Part shown: positions 7,916 through 16,451 of the stretch, in pieces
Numbering within the stretch: the first letter of the stretch is position 1
Layout of the letters: each line of letters begins with the position of its first letter
Assembly: GCF_000725125.1 (NCBI RefSeq)
Contig: NZ_JFCB01000011.1
Coordinates: 1-64,000 of the forward strand
DNA length: 64,000 nt
Source of the DNA: Streptomyces toyocaensis
Lineage (GTDB): Bacteria > Actinomycetota > Actinomycetes > Streptomycetales > Streptomycetaceae
Reading direction: 5' to 3'
Position numbers and translations under genes: made by a program
Notes under the pieces: generated by a model
Databases searched by the model: none
The model's input: only the letters and a program-made list of their open reading frames with translations
What the model was told of the DNA's origin: nothing

Positions 7916-9187
7916 ATGGCCGAAGCAAGCAGCGAAGCACAGCGGATCGGTGAGGTGATCCGCCGGGCACGCATGGTGCAGCGGCGCTCGCAGAAGGACG
8001 TCGCCGCCGCACTCGGCTATCACCAGTCGAAGGTGAGTCGCCTGGAGAGTGGTCGCGGTGCGGAGGACGTCCGCGTCCTACGGGCGGTCGCACGGGAACT
8101 CGGCATCGATCCGTACCGTTTGGGGCTCGCAGCTGCGACCGAGGCCTGTGGCCCCGATCACGGAGCCGAGGGGATGCACCGTCGAGCATTCCTCGCCGCG
8201 GGCGCGGCAGTTCTCGTTCCTGCGGCGGATACGGTCACCACCCACGCCGAGCTTGTACGAGCCCTTCTGCCCGGGCCGCCTCCAGCAGCCGCCTCTGGGG
8301 CGCTCACCAGGGAAGCGTTACGTCTCCGTCTGGGTGCGGCGCGTCGGCTCTTCTACACGTGCGACTACACGACGCTGGAACGCACCCTGCCCGTTCTGAT
8401 CACCGACCTGCGGCATGCTGCAGAGGGTGCGGGAGGCGTGGCCGATCTCTCGCCGATGCTGGCCACGGCGTACCAGACCGCGACGAGTCTCCTGCTCAAG
8501 CAACACGATCAGGGATCCGCCTGGCTCGCCGCGGGGCGTGCCATGGCCGAGGCCGAGCGTTCCGGCACTCCGCAGGTGCTCGCCTCAAGTGTTCGCGTGC
8601 AGACTCACGTCCTGGCGCGCGGGAAGCACACCGTCCAGGCCGTCGAACTGGTACGTCACACCGCGACCCAACTCACCGGTTCCTACGACCGCCGTTCCCC
8701 GGAGTACCTCGCTGCTCTCGGACTGATGCTGCTGCGAGGTGTCACCGCGGCCAGTGGCGAAGGCGACCGTGCCGCCACGGAGGCGTTCCTCTCCGAGGCG
8801 AAGGAGGTGGCACGTTACGTCTCCGCCGATCGACCCGATGCGTGGGCCAACTTCGATGCGACCAATGTGGCTCTCCACGAGGTCAGCGCGCTCCTGGCGT
8901 TCGGTGACGCCGGTCCGGCCCTCCGAGCGGCCCACCCACTGATGCGCCGCCGCATCCCCGTCCCGGAGCGCAGGGCCGCACTGTGGCTGGAGGCGGCCCG
9001 GGCGTACAGCCGGCAAGGGCGCCTGGCCGAAGGTTACCGAGCGCTACGGATCGCTGAGACGTGCGCCGCCCAGGATGTCCGTCGTCCCGCCGTCCGGACC
9101 CTGGTCGCCGACATGGTGGCTCGCGACCGTGGCCGTACCCTGCCCGGACTGCACCAGTTCAGCCGCCGACTGGGAGTGCCCGCGTGA
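7916..9187 (+). CDS. XRE-family helix-turn-helix regulator with TPR-like C-terminus
   Basis: A 423-residue protein. Residues 8-65 form a lambda-repressor-type HTH (RIGEVIRRARMVQRRSQKDV, ALGYHQSKVSRLESGRG). Then comes a segment MHRRAFLAAGAAVLVPA and about 300 helical residues with repeated A-x-x-Y/L patterns like a tetratricopeptide sensor domain. Similar Streptomyces proteins are NsdA/WhiJ-like developmental or antibiotic regulators. The start is set by ATG 7916 with AAAGGA upstream. The frame is open further upstream, but that part overlaps the divergent gene and promoter. Its stop overlaps the next GTG. Confidence 0.75.
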   Translation: MAEASSEAQRIGEVIRRARMVQRRSQKDVAAALGYHQSKVSRLESGRGAEDVRVLRAVARELGIDPYRLGLAAATEACGPDHGAEGMHRRAFLAAGAAVLVPAADTVTTHAELVRALLPGPPPAAASGALTREALRLRLGAARRLFYTCDYTTLERTLPVLITDLRHAAEGAGGVADLSPMLATAYQTATSLLLKQHDQGSAWLAAGRAMAEAERSGTPQVLASSVRVQTHVLARGKHTVQAVELVRHTATQLTGSYDRRSPEYLAALGLMLLRGVTAASGEGDRAATEAFLSEAKEVARYVSADRPDAWANFDATNVALHEVSALLAFGDAGPALRAAHPLMRRRIPVPERRAALWLEAARAYSRQGRLAEGYRALRIAETCAAQDVRRPAVRTLVADMVARDRGRTLPGLHQFSRRLGVPA

Positions 9188-9738
9188 CCGTTTCCTCAGC
9201 CACGGACCAGAAACCCTTCCTGTACGTCGTCGTGTGCGCGAGCGGTGTCGCCGCGGACGTCGGGAAGCTGATCAACGCCGCACGGCAACGTGACTGGAGC
9301 GTCGGCGTGGTCGCCACCCCGCTCGGACTCACCTTCCTCGACGCCGCCGCCGTGCAGGAGCAGACCGGCTACCCCATTCGGTCCACGTGGCGTAGTCCGG
9401 GCGAAGCCCGCCCCCTGCCACCCGCCGATGCCATCGCCGTCGCGCCCGCCACCTTCAACACGATCAACAAGTGGGCTGCGGGCATCTCCGACACTCTGGC
9501 TCTGGGCATCCTCTGTGAGGCCCACGGCATGGGTGTTCCGACCGCCGCTCTGCCCTATCTCAACGCCGCCCAGGCGGCCCACCCCGCCTACGCGCGGAGC
9601 CTGGAGGTGCTGCGTGAGATGAACGTCATGATCGGCAGCTACGAGCCACACAGGCCGAAGGCCGGCGGCGGCGCGGACCGCTTCCGGTGGGAGGAGGCCC
9701 TGGAACTCCTGGAGCCCCGGATCGGTCGGCGGTCATGA
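9184..9738 (+). CDS. Flavoprotein (phosphopantothenoylcysteine decarboxylase-like fold)
   Basis: A 184-residue protein of the HFCD flavoprotein class. It shows a Rossmann start FLYVVVCASGVAADVGKLI, the middle PADAIAVAPATFNTINKWA (Asn and flavin-contact region, compare the typical P(A)TANTIAK motif), and GISDTLALGILCEA. Members bind FMN and oxidatively decarboxylate cysteine-containing substrates or act in natural-product pathways. Start GTG overlaps the XRE stop (GTGA), so its expression is tied to the regulator. The substrate cannot be inferred. This regulator/flavoprotein pairing is common in Streptomyces. Confidence 0.75.
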   Translation: MTVSSATDQKPFLYVVVCASGVAADVGKLINAARQRDWSVGVVATPLGLTFLDAAAVQEQTGYPIRSTWRSPGEARPLPPADAIAVAPATFNTINKWAAGISDTLALGILCEAHGMGVPTAALPYLNAAQAAHPAYARSLEVLREMNVMIGSYEPHRPKAGGGADRFRWEEALELLEPRIGRRS

Positions 9739-9845
9739 CGTGGCCCGGCCGAGTGCTCTGGCGCATATCCGGAACACTTCTGGCGAGCAGGCCGCCGATC
9801 GCGACTCACGACAACAAGGCCCAGGTTTCTGACCTGTGCCTTCTT

Positions 9846-9895
9846 CGTGGAGCGGGTGACGAGAATCGAACTCGCGCTCTCAGCTTGGGAAGCTG
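9846..9895. repeat. attL: 50-bp copy of tRNA-Gly 3' half
   Basis: Identical to 15265-15314. It covers the CCA end, acceptor, T arm and anticodon arm of tRNA-Gly on the minus strand, and then diverges (cggcg here, atgtt in the intact gene). This is an orphan tRNA fragment and marks the original chromosomal junction of the element. Confidence 0.88.
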
Positions 9896-10299
9896 CGGCG
9901 AACAGATCGCCGCTCAGCATCGGCAGTGATGCCGGCCCCTTCGAGGCCAGGGCCCTCGGCCCGCCGCGGAACCAGGCCGTGCGCCAGCGCTGCACCGACC
10001 GGCTCGCCACCGACACGGCCCCGGACGACATGCGGCTTCTGGCGAAGAACCTGACCGGAGCCCTGAGCGACACGCTCCGCGCGGCGACCAGCAGAGGCCA
10101 CCGCCTGGACAGCCGGTCTACTGATCACCGGCTTCGCTGACCAGCGGGATTAGCGAAGCCCACGGCTCTGACCAGTTCAGATGCCGTGGGCTTCTGTCGT
10201 TGTCGGTTGGTGTTGGACGGCCCAGGAATGGCCCGGACACCATATTGCGCCTCCGCTGTGAGCGGGCCCGCTAGCATCTCGGCATCGAGAGGGGCAGGC

Positions 10300-10629
10300 A
10301 TGGCACTGGGCCGTAAGGGGACACGGCGCATAGTCGTCGACGGCACGGTCTACCGCTGGCGGCTGCGCCGCAGACCTACCTACAGTCAGGCTCTCTGCTG
10401 GTCGCCGTGCACTTATGCCGTGGAGCATGCGGATCGTCCCGGGACGACCCTCGTCGTCACCACGAATCAGCCTCACCTCAACAACTGGCTTGGAGGCTCA
10501 GGTAACTCGGTGCTGCCTTCCGATGTCGCCAATGCCATTGCATCCGCCCTACGACAGGGGTGGGTGCCCACTCGCGCGGGCTCGCCGTTCCACCTCGACC
10601 AGTCCGCCGGCTTCTCTCCCTTGCCCTGA
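10300..10629 (+). CDS. Hypothetical protein, 109 aa
   Basis: ATG 10300 is preceded by GAGAGGGG at good spacing. The protein begins with a basic segment (LGRKGTRRIVVDGTVYRWRLRRR). A central beta-rich part follows (GTTLVVTTNQPHLNNWLGGS), and the end is VLPSDVANAIASALRQGWVP. This resembles small conserved hypothetical proteins of Streptomyces accessory regions. No catalytic motif is visible. It is the first gene inside the element. Confidence 0.55.
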   Translation: MALGRKGTRRIVVDGTVYRWRLRRRPTYSQALCWSPCTYAVEHADRPGTTLVVTTNQPHLNNWLGGSGNSVLPSDVANAIASALRQGWVPTRAGSPFHLDQSAGFSPLP

Positions 10630-10656
10630 CCTGGCTGGCGGGGTGAACACCGCTTT

Positions 10657-10751
10657 AGGAGTTCGATCAACGACCGCTCCGGGGGCCGTCGGCGGCTGGT
10701 CCGGCAGTCGCGCGCGGATGCCGCTGTATGCCGCCGTCCGACCTCGTTGAT
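10657..10751. repeat. 95-nt structured element, copy B
   Basis: Same length and same termini (aggagttcgatc ... tcgttgat) as 6616-6710. Here atcaacga (10666-10673) and tcgttgat (10744-10751) form an inverted repeat enclosing a GC-rich foldable interior. It lies 28 bp after the stop of the 109-aa gene. Together with copy A it suggests a small repeated terminator-like or MITE-like unit. Confidence 0.5.
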
Positions 10752-10765
10752 TTCAGCCGCTGATG

Positions 10766-11340
10766 TCAGGAGTCAGCGCTGATCTGGCAGCCCTCGTGCC
10801 GGCACTCGTCGTCTTGCCGATGCAGCCGTCGGAGGTCGTCCAGAGCTGCGCTGGGGAAGGAATGCTGTACCCACTTCTTCCGGTAGCCGGCTTTGCCGTG
10901 AGTCCTCAACACGGCCTCAGCGGCCTCCACGATCACATGGCCCAGCGCGCTGCGCGGCTGTGCGGAGTGCCAGCAGCGGGCTCCCTCGTCATCGGGGGCG
11001 TCCCAACTCGTGGACATGTCCAGGAACCGGTAGATGGTGATCTCCACATCCTCCCCCCGACGCCGGAGCCGCCACCTCACCTCTGCGGGTTCGAGGTCGA
11101 AGGAGACTCGCCGGGAGTCGGCTACTCCATAGAGCTCCGCCACTCCATGCAACAGGTCGGTGGACACCGTCAGTGCAGTAGCTGACGGTGTCCACCCTCT
11201 CCGACGTGCCGTCGGCGAGTCGATACGTCGCCCACCCGGAGCCGCTCAATTCCCAGCTAATACTCCAGTCACATTTCGCGATCTGGTCCGATGGCCGTGC
11301 AAGGTCGACGGTCTGGGGTGTTGTGGAAGTGAGGCGGGAT
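10766..11340 (-). pseudogene. Frameshifted hypothetical gene
   Basis: Two minus-strand frames look like one protein. The upstream frame gives CDWSISWELSGSGWATYRLA and ends SYCTD. The downstream frame continues LLHGVAELYGVADSRRVSFD through YRKKWVQHSFPSAALDDLRR. They meet at about 11170, where a perfect inverted repeat (gacaccgtca / tgacggtgtc) is found, so a small insertion or slippage probably created the shift. The downstream part alone could start at GTG 11167 (133 aa). No clear start codon is seen for the upstream part. Family not recognised. Confidence 0.4.
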
Positions 11341-11755
11341 GGACGAGCGCGCGATGGTCCTGAACGGGCTGGCACAAGGCATCCATCCGCTTGATCAGGG
11401 CGTCGACTGGTTCGAGAGCCTGGCCGGCACCGAGCAGTTCGAAGTCCTGCGCGATCTGGCCGGGTTCTGCATCCAGGCCCGGGCCCTCACCGAGGACGGA
11501 TCCGAGAGCATCCGCAGAGCCGGGATCCGGCCCACGCACACCCCGGCCGTGCTGATCACACGCGGGCGCCTCACGGAGCAGCTGACAAAGATCATCAACC
11601 TGCCGCAGGACGAACGCGTCATGGCGTTCCGACGGCTGGTCGCGCTGCTCGGCGTGGCTGACAAGCGGCGACGGGCTCGGTTCTGCGCCCACGGGTGCAG
11701 CCATGCCTGGCACCACCTGGGCACGGGTACGGGAACTGAAGCGGCCACCGCGTGA
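11339..11755 (+). CDS. DUF5958 family protein
   Basis: A 138-residue protein with the DUF5958 pattern: MDERAMVLNGLAQGIHPLDQG, WFESLAGTEQFEVLRDL, ESIRRAGIRPTHTPAVLITR, then FRRLVALLGVADKRRR and a Cys/His end (FCAHGCSHAWHHL). The terminal Cys-x3-Cys-x2-His cluster may bind metal. The family is frequent in Streptomyces and has no known function. ATG 11339 has GAGG upstream. The gene appears intact, unlike its neighbours. Confidence 0.7.
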   Translation: MDERAMVLNGLAQGIHPLDQGVDWFESLAGTEQFEVLRDLAGFCIQARALTEDGSESIRRAGIRPTHTPAVLITRGRLTEQLTKIINLPQDERVMAFRRLVALLGVADKRRRARFCAHGCSHAWHHLGTGTGTEAATA

Positions 11756-11767
11756 TCATCAAGAGTT

Positions 11768-12270
11768 GTGTGGACTCCTGAAGATCGTGCAGTGGCCGCG
11801 GGCCACAGCATAGACACAGCCCGCTGGCGGGCCATGTTCGACCAGGCCGTGGCCCGGATCGCGGGCCGGTTCCGCAGGGTGGAACCGCGGGCGACCACCC
11901 GCGCCTATCTGCTCCGACTGCTGTCCCAAACCGAGCGGAAAAACTGCTGGCAGCTGGCCGAACAAGCCGACCACGACCGTCCCGGGCCGATGCAGCGGCT
12001 GCTGCGATCCGCCCGTTGGGATGCCGATGAAGTTCGCGACGACGTCCGCGCCTACGTCTTCGAGAACCTCGGCGCCGACGACGGCGTACTGATCGTCGAT
12101 AGACGGGGTTCCTGAAGAAGGGCCGGAGCTCGACGGGCGTGCAGCGGCAGTACACGGGCACCGCAGGCCGGATCGAAAACAGCCAGGTCGGCGTGTTCCT
12201 CGCCTACGCCTCCAGCAGAGGCAGGGCGTTGATCGACCGTCGGCTCTATCTGCCCGAACAGACCTGGGTG
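11768..12270 (+). pseudogene. IS701-family transposase remnant (frameshifted, 3'-truncated)
   Basis: The first frame encodes the N-terminal half of an IS701-type DDE transposase (WRAMFDQAVARIAGRFRRVE, ERKNCWQLAEQA, MQRLLRSARWDADEVRDDVR, GVLIVD). At about 12100 one base is missing: gtcgatagacgggg instead of the expected gtcgatgagacgggg. That moves the rest ([37 protein letters not shown]) into another frame. The break falls right at the catalytic Asp motif. Similarity stops near 12270, so the C-terminal half is deleted. Inactive. Confidence 0.8.
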
Positions 12271-12492
12271 AACGGGGAAGCGGGTGCGGACTCAGTGACG
12301 GGGCTGGACAACCACTTACTTCAGGAGCGTGGTTGGGCGATCACGGGTGCGGCCTGCGGACTCCGGTCTTGGCGGAGTCCAGCCAAAGTCACCTCCGTGA
12401 GCTCCGGTGCCCCGTGAGTCCCCGTCCGTTCTGGCACAGGGGTGGCACGGCCGTACGCGGGGCACCTGACGCTCGGCTGGGCAAGATTCGCC

Positions 12493-13374
12493 CTACCGCA
12501 AATGGCCAGCGCACGTCAGGCCAACCGAGTCACTATTTACTCCATCTGGGCAGGTTGTGTTCTTCCATCTAACTCCAGTAATGGAGGCGCCGGAGAGGTC
12601 GGCACCTGTCAGATCAGCGTTCGTCAAGTCGGAATTTTCCAGATTTGCATCTTTCAGATTCGCATCTCGCAGATTGGCGCCAACGAGCCTGGCATTCTTC
12701 AGGGTGGCAGACGGTTGCTTGTCTGGCGGATTTGACGCCCAAGCAAAGCTTACGATCCCAATCGCGGCCAGAAGAGCCGCACAGATGAGCCATTTTAGTG
12801 TCCTATCAAATCTCCCTTCCAAAGTTCTGTTTTGGGCAACCTGCTGGATTGACCGTATCCACTTCCTGATCTGCTCACTGCGTTTCTCAAGTTTCTTGAC
12901 TTCTTCGCATTTCCCTTGCCTCTTGGCTTCTTTCCTATTTTTTTCGGTGTCGTCTCGATCCTTTTTTAGATCTGCGGGAGTGTTCCAATTTTCGCCGAGT
13001 TGTGCAGGTTCCGCCTTGAAGAATTCGACAGCACGCTCGAAATCCTTGGTGGGCTTTCGCCACTGTTCGTCCAGCTGATTGATTGTTACGATTACTGGTA
13101 TGAGTAGCCTCACCGCCAGCCAGATTGCCCAAACAACTGCGATAAGACCAAGGGCTGCTCCTGCAAGCGCTATCCATAGGCGCCAGCCCCAATCAAGCCT
13201 TCCTATGTTTGATAGCTGACTGCCAGCCATCAATGCCGCACCTACCGCCGCTGAGCTCCCAATAAGCCATTTCGCCGCGTCGCGAATTCGCTGGTTAGCA
13301 GCGTTGAGGGCTGTAAATTCTTGACCGCTTTGTTGAGTGGGCCCCTGAGGTGGTGAAGCTGATGGTTGCGACAT
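12493..13374 (-). CDS. Membrane protein with C-terminal pentapeptide repeats
   Basis: A 293-residue protein. Two TM helices lie at about residues 34-52 and 66-98, then a long charged helical region (about 100-190, KKDRDDTEKNRKEAKRQGKC), a third TM (about 192-212) and a C-terminal run of A(D/N)LXX pentapeptides (SATLKNARLVGANLRDANLK onward). Pentapeptide repeats fold as a right-handed quadrilateral beta-helix. Codon use is markedly AT-richer than in the host genome, which suggests recent import. It follows the PRC-like gene by 7 bp, with GGAG inside the spacer and start region. Possible roles include defence or membrane stress. None is demonstrated. Confidence 0.65.
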   Translation of the reverse strand: MSQPSASPPQGPTQQSGQEFTALNAANQRIRDAAKWLIGSSAAVGAALMAGSQLSNIGRLDWGWRLWIALAGAALGLIAVVWAIWLAVRLLIPVIVTINQLDEQWRKPTKDFERAVEFFKAEPAQLGENWNTPADLKKDRDDTEKNRKEAKRQGKCEEVKKLEKRSEQIRKWIRSIQQVAQNRTLEGRFDRTLKWLICAALLAAIGIVSFAWASNPPDKQPSATLKNARLVGANLRDANLKDANLENSDLTNADLTGADLSGASITGVRWKNTTCPDGVNSDSVGLTCAGHLR

Positions 13375-13381
13375 TCTGCTA

Positions 13382-13897
13382 CTACTCCTTAGCCGACGGC
13401 TCAGGCGGTTGGGGGTCGGGTATATCGTCGTAGTCGAAACCTGGAATCTTGGGGTCGCCGGGTATGGGTATCGCGGGCGGCCCGCCTTTCGGCAGACGCC
13501 GTTTTCGCCCCTTCACTCTATATTTATAGGCTACCCTAAATGCCTGATTTCGACTTTTCGCCCCCATCTTGTGCAGTTCGATTCCATAATGATCAAATAC
13601 CTTGACTAGTTCCCGCTCGGAAAGAATGGCGATAGCAGCCTTCGTGGGGCTGCTCTCGACTATTTCTGCACTATGCGGGACCTCGATTACGTCAAACCCA
13701 TGTTCTTTGTTGGCCCGATATGTTCCGCCGATGAGCGGTACGAGCCTGGGGGTGCCACCTCTTTCCGGGCGGACTTGCGCAATGAGCGGCCGAGCGTGAT
13801 CCCTTCCCACGTGAATGGCAGTCACCTGCCCTATTGTCTGCCCGCTTTGTGTCGTTAGATTTATTTTGCACTGCTTGGAAAAGTCTGAGCTTTTCAT
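13382..13897 (-). CDS. PRC-barrel-like hypothetical protein
   Basis: A 171-residue protein. The N-terminal 75 residues fit a PRC-barrel-like pattern: SGQTIGQVTAIHVGRD, a beta strand, RLVPLIGG, then FDVIEVPHSAEIVESSP. The C-terminal part is basic, then Pro-rich and acidic (PIPGDPKIPGFDYDDIPDP). ATG 13897 has GGAG five bases upstream. A longer start at 13927 is possible but less likely. AT-richer than the flanks. Probably cotranscribed with the pentapeptide-repeat membrane protein and may be its partner. No known family assignment with confidence. Confidence 0.5.
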   Translation of the reverse strand: MKSSDFSKQCKINLTTQSGQTIGQVTAIHVGRDHARPLIAQVRPERGGTPRLVPLIGGTYRANKEHGFDVIEVPHSAEIVESSPTKAAIAILSERELVKVFDHYGIELHKMGAKSRNQAFRVAYKYRVKGRKRRLPKGGPPAIPIPGDPKIPGFDYDDIPDPQPPEPSAKE

Positions 13898-14156
13898 GGG
13901 GGCTCCGGAAGGTCGAATCGACACCATAAAGAATGGGGATCTTAATTTAGAATGGCTTAGCGGCTTAATTTTGGCACCGTCTAGTACTCTGTTTGGGTGA
14001 TGGGTCTTGTCAGGCGCCGCCCCTGGTCATCAGCGCGCTCCACCAGCCTGTCTTCTACACGGCGCCGCCCTTGCAGAGACGCCGGCGGATGGAAGCGGCG
14101 CTGGTTGACACCCGGGGAAATGGTTTAGTCCCTGATCCGTAACTGAGCTGAGTCCG

Positions 14157-15187
14157 GTGATCGGGGTCCATCTGTGGGCCAAGCTGCTGGAGAACCAGAC
14201 TGCTCGTGCAGGTAAGACGCCGGGGCCGTCAACTTCGGTGTCTACGCCGAGAAGTGGGTCGAGGAGCGGGAGCTGGCCGTCCGAACTGAGGATCTGTACC
14301 GGCACCTGCTCCGCCTGCACATCCTCCCGGCGTTCGGCGGGCTCGACCTGGACGAGATCACGGCTCCCCGCGTGCGTGAGTGGCGCGCCGAACGGCTCCG
14401 CGCCACCAAGGCAAAGACCACCGTCGCCAAGGCGTACCGCCTGCTCAAGGGCATTCTTGAGACGGTCGTCGACGACGACCTGATCACGCGCAACCCGTGC
14501 CGGATCAAAGGGGCGGGCAAGGAGTCGGCGGCGGAACGGCGCATCGCAACCGTCGCCCAGGTCGACGCGCTCGCCGACGCGATCGGCATCCGCTGGCGGC
14601 TCATGGTCTACCTCGGCGCCTACGGTCCGATGCGGCCGGAAGAGCTGGCCGGCCTCCGCCGTCGGGACGTCGACATCGACAACCTCGTGATCCGCGTGCG
14701 GGTCGCCGAGCCGGAGCGGACCAACGGCAAGCGGGCACCCAGGCCGACCAAGTCCGACGCGGGTGCTCGCGTGGTCGTCCTGCCGCCCTTCCTCCGGAAG
14801 GAGGTGAAGCGGCACCTCGACTGGTTCGCCGAGAAGGGCCCGGACGGGTTGGTCTTCGTGGGGGAGAAGGGCGCGGCCTTCCGGCGTACGACCTTCGGGC
14901 GGAAGTGGCGGCGGGCTCGCGGGAGCGCTGGCCTCCCGGACGGCTTCCGCTTCTACGATCTCCGTCACACCGGGCACACCCTGGCGACCCGCTCGGGCGC
15001 CACCCTCCGGGACACGATGGCGCGCGCCGGCCAGTCCTCCGAGAAGGCGGCGCTGATCTACCAGCACTCCGACGAGGAGCGGCAGCGGGAGGTCGCCGCC
15101 GGGCTGGACGACCTCGTACGCACCGAGCGTGCGAAGCACCACACCGACGACCGTGCGCACCACAGGGAGGAGTCGTCGGCGGGCTAA
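14157..15187 (+). pseudogene. int: Tyrosine site-specific integrase, frameshifted and N-terminally degraded
   Basis: From about 14216 to 15187 one frame encodes the core-binding domain (VNFGVYAEKWVEERELAVRT) and a full catalytic domain: Arg in GPMRPEELAGL, Lys in PTKSDAGARVVVLP, FYDLRHTGHTLA, and the terminal LIYQHSDEERQ containing the nucleophilic Tyr. Upstream coding (KLLENQTARAGKTPG) is in another frame. The switch point at 14222-14227 looks like loss of one G in a G run, and a TAA at 14213 blocks the catalytic frame. No start precedes the core-binding domain. It would have catalysed integration into tRNA-Gly and is probably inactive. A residual start at GTG 14372 would lack the arm-binding and part of the core-binding domain. 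Confidence 0.75.
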
Positions 15188-15234
15188 TGGTGCGGTTGTG
15201 GTGCGGCACCCGCTCACCGGTCCGGACAACAAAG

Positions 15235-15261
15235 AACCCCCGGGTCGATGACCTGGGGGTT
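15235..15261. terminator. Bidirectional hairpin between integrase and tRNA-Gly
   Basis: Arms aacccccgggt (15235-15245) and acctgggggtt (15251-15261) with a five-base loop, followed by TTT on the plus strand. It can terminate the integrase transcript and the tRNA transcript coming from the other strand. Confidence 0.75.
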
Positions 15262-15264
15262 TTG

Positions 15265-15314
15265 CGTGGAGCGGGTGACGAGAATCGAACTCGCGCTCTC
15301 AGCTTGGGAAGCTG
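15265..15314. repeat. attR: 50-bp copy inside intact tRNA-Gly
   Basis: Identical to 9846-9895. It lies 77 bp after the integrase stop, the normal position for the attachment site of a tyrosine-integrase element. Confidence 0.88.
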
Positions 15315-15340
15315 ATGTTCTACCATTAAACTACACCCGC
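15267..15340 (-). tRNA. tRNA-Gly (anticodon CCC)
   Basis: On the minus strand the 5' acceptor strand GCGGGTG pairs with CACCCGC at the 3' end. The D loop contains TTTAATGGTAG, the anticodon loop is TTCCCAA (anticodon CCC) on a TCAGC/GCTGA stem, and the T arm contains GTTCGATTC. The CCA end is encoded (15267-15269). The 3' half is reconstituted by the integrated element and is duplicated at 9846. Confidence 0.95.
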
Positions 15341-15619
15341 GAAAGATCCAGACCCCGTCGCATGAACGGTGTCCGGACGCTCGCTCACTCTACCCCATGC
15401 CAGGCCCCCGGTGTTCAAGACCCGTGGGCCTGACTGTGTTTCAGGGTGGTTCAGGGTGTGGAAGCGGCTGCGGAGGGCAGACGTCGGGGCGTACCGTGAA
15501 GCGGGTCGGGCGGGTGCGGGGTGCCGCCTGGAGGGTCGTTCCTTTGATCCCGTAACGTGGCTTTTGTCGTCAGGGCAGCAAGCCAGACGCGGCTCTTGGG
15601 GAAGGGACTCTTGGACTTG

Positions 15620-15778
15620 ATGGAGCGCACCGTCGTCCGCTGTGCCGATGGGCACGTGTTCACCGCCACCTCGTTCCCGATGCAGCAGGCCGAGCGACTC
15701 GGCCCCGGCCGGCTTCTGCGGTGTCCGCGCTGTGCGCGGCTCCGCAGCGTCGTGCCGGTGACCCTGCTGAAGCGGTAG
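15620..15778 (+). CDS. Small Cys-rich protein, zinc-ribbon-like
   Basis: A 52-residue protein ([20 protein letters not shown] and onward) with CADGH and CPRCARLR, which would make a one-knuckle zinc site. GAAGGGA lies 12 bases before ATG. In-frame TTG codons at 15617 and 15611 are alternative starts. Similar tiny proteins occur in this position in streptomycetes, so it is probably real. Function unknown. Confidence 0.55.
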   Translation: MERTVVRCADGHVFTATSFPMQQAERLGPGRLLRCPRCARLRSVVPVTLLKR

Positions 15779-15875
15779 CGGGAGAGACGGGAGAGGACGG
15801 GAGAGAAAGACACAGGAGGTGGGCGCGCGGGCGGCCGGTTGCGGGCGTTCCGCGCGCCTTGCGTATTCTCGGGGC

Positions 15876-16451
15876 GTGCTTCTCTCAGACAAGGACATCC
15901 GGGCCGAGATCGACGCCGGGCGGGTGCGGATCGATCCCTACGACGAATCCATGGTGCAGCCGTCCAGCATCGACGTACGCCTCGACCGCTACTTCCGGGT
16001 GTTCGAGAATCACCGGTACCCCCACATCGATCCGTCGGTCGAGCAGACGGATCTGACCCGGCTCGTGGAGCCGGAGGGGGACGAACCGTTCATCCTGCAC
16101 CCCGGTGAGTTCGTGCTGGCCAGCACGTACGAGGTCATCACGCTCCCCGACGACCTGGCCTCACGGCTGGAGGGGAAGAGCTCGCTCGGGCGGCTGGGCC
16201 TGGTCACCCACTCCACCGCCGGGTTCATCGACCCCGGCTTCTCCGGGCACGTGACCCTGGAGCTCAGCAACCTCGCGACGCTGCCCATCAAGCTCTGGCC
16301 CGGGATGAAGATCGGGCAGCTGTGCATGTTCCGGCTCAGCTCGCCCGCCGAGCACCCGTACGGCAGTGAGCGGTACGGCTCCCGGTACCAGGGGCAGCGG
16401 GGGCCGACGGCCTCCCGGTCGTACCTGAACTTCCACCGGACGCAGGTGTGA
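15876..16451 (+). CDS. dcd: dCTP deaminase
   Basis: 191 residues, the usual dCTP deaminase length. It begins with [20 protein letters not shown] and has [18 protein letters not shown], the active-site region [20 protein letters not shown] with the catalytic Glu downstream in VTLELSN, and the nucleotide-contact C-terminus [15 protein letters not shown]. It converts dCTP to dUTP in thymidylate synthesis; bifunctional members also hydrolyse dUTP. GTG 15876 is preceded by TATTCT, compatible with a very short leader. Its stop overlaps the next GTG. Confidence 0.95.
   Translation: MLLSDKDIRAEIDAGRVRIDPYDESMVQPSSIDVRLDRYFRVFENHRYPHIDPSVEQTDLTRLVEPEGDEPFILHPGEFVLASTYEVITLPDDLASRLEGKSSLGRLGLVTHSTAGFIDPGFSGHVTLELSNLATLPIKLWPGMKIGQLCMFRLSSPAEHPYGSERYGSRYQGQRGPTASRSYLNFHRTQV

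Larger units (their letters stand above)
9846..15314. mobile_element. Decayed integrative element in tRNA-Gly(CCC)
   Basis: A region of about 5.4 kb bounded by 50-bp perfect direct repeats that correspond to the 3' half of the tRNA-Gly gene. The right copy is inside the complete tRNA. The left copy is an orphan fragment. The integrase sits next to the right end, as expected for a tyrosine-integrase element. The integrase, one transposase and one other gene are frameshifted, so the element looks immobile. Base composition drops clearly at about 12.5-14.0 kb. No replication or transfer genes are visible, so it may be what remains of a larger AICE or prophage. Confidence 0.8.

Noticed and set aside
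9847..10140. 97-codon plus-strand frame beginning MERVTRIELALSAWE
   Set aside because: Its first part is the antisense of the tRNA-Gly fragment; the same peptide appears over the intact tRNA at 15278. This is a common spurious call and the rest has no recognisable homology.
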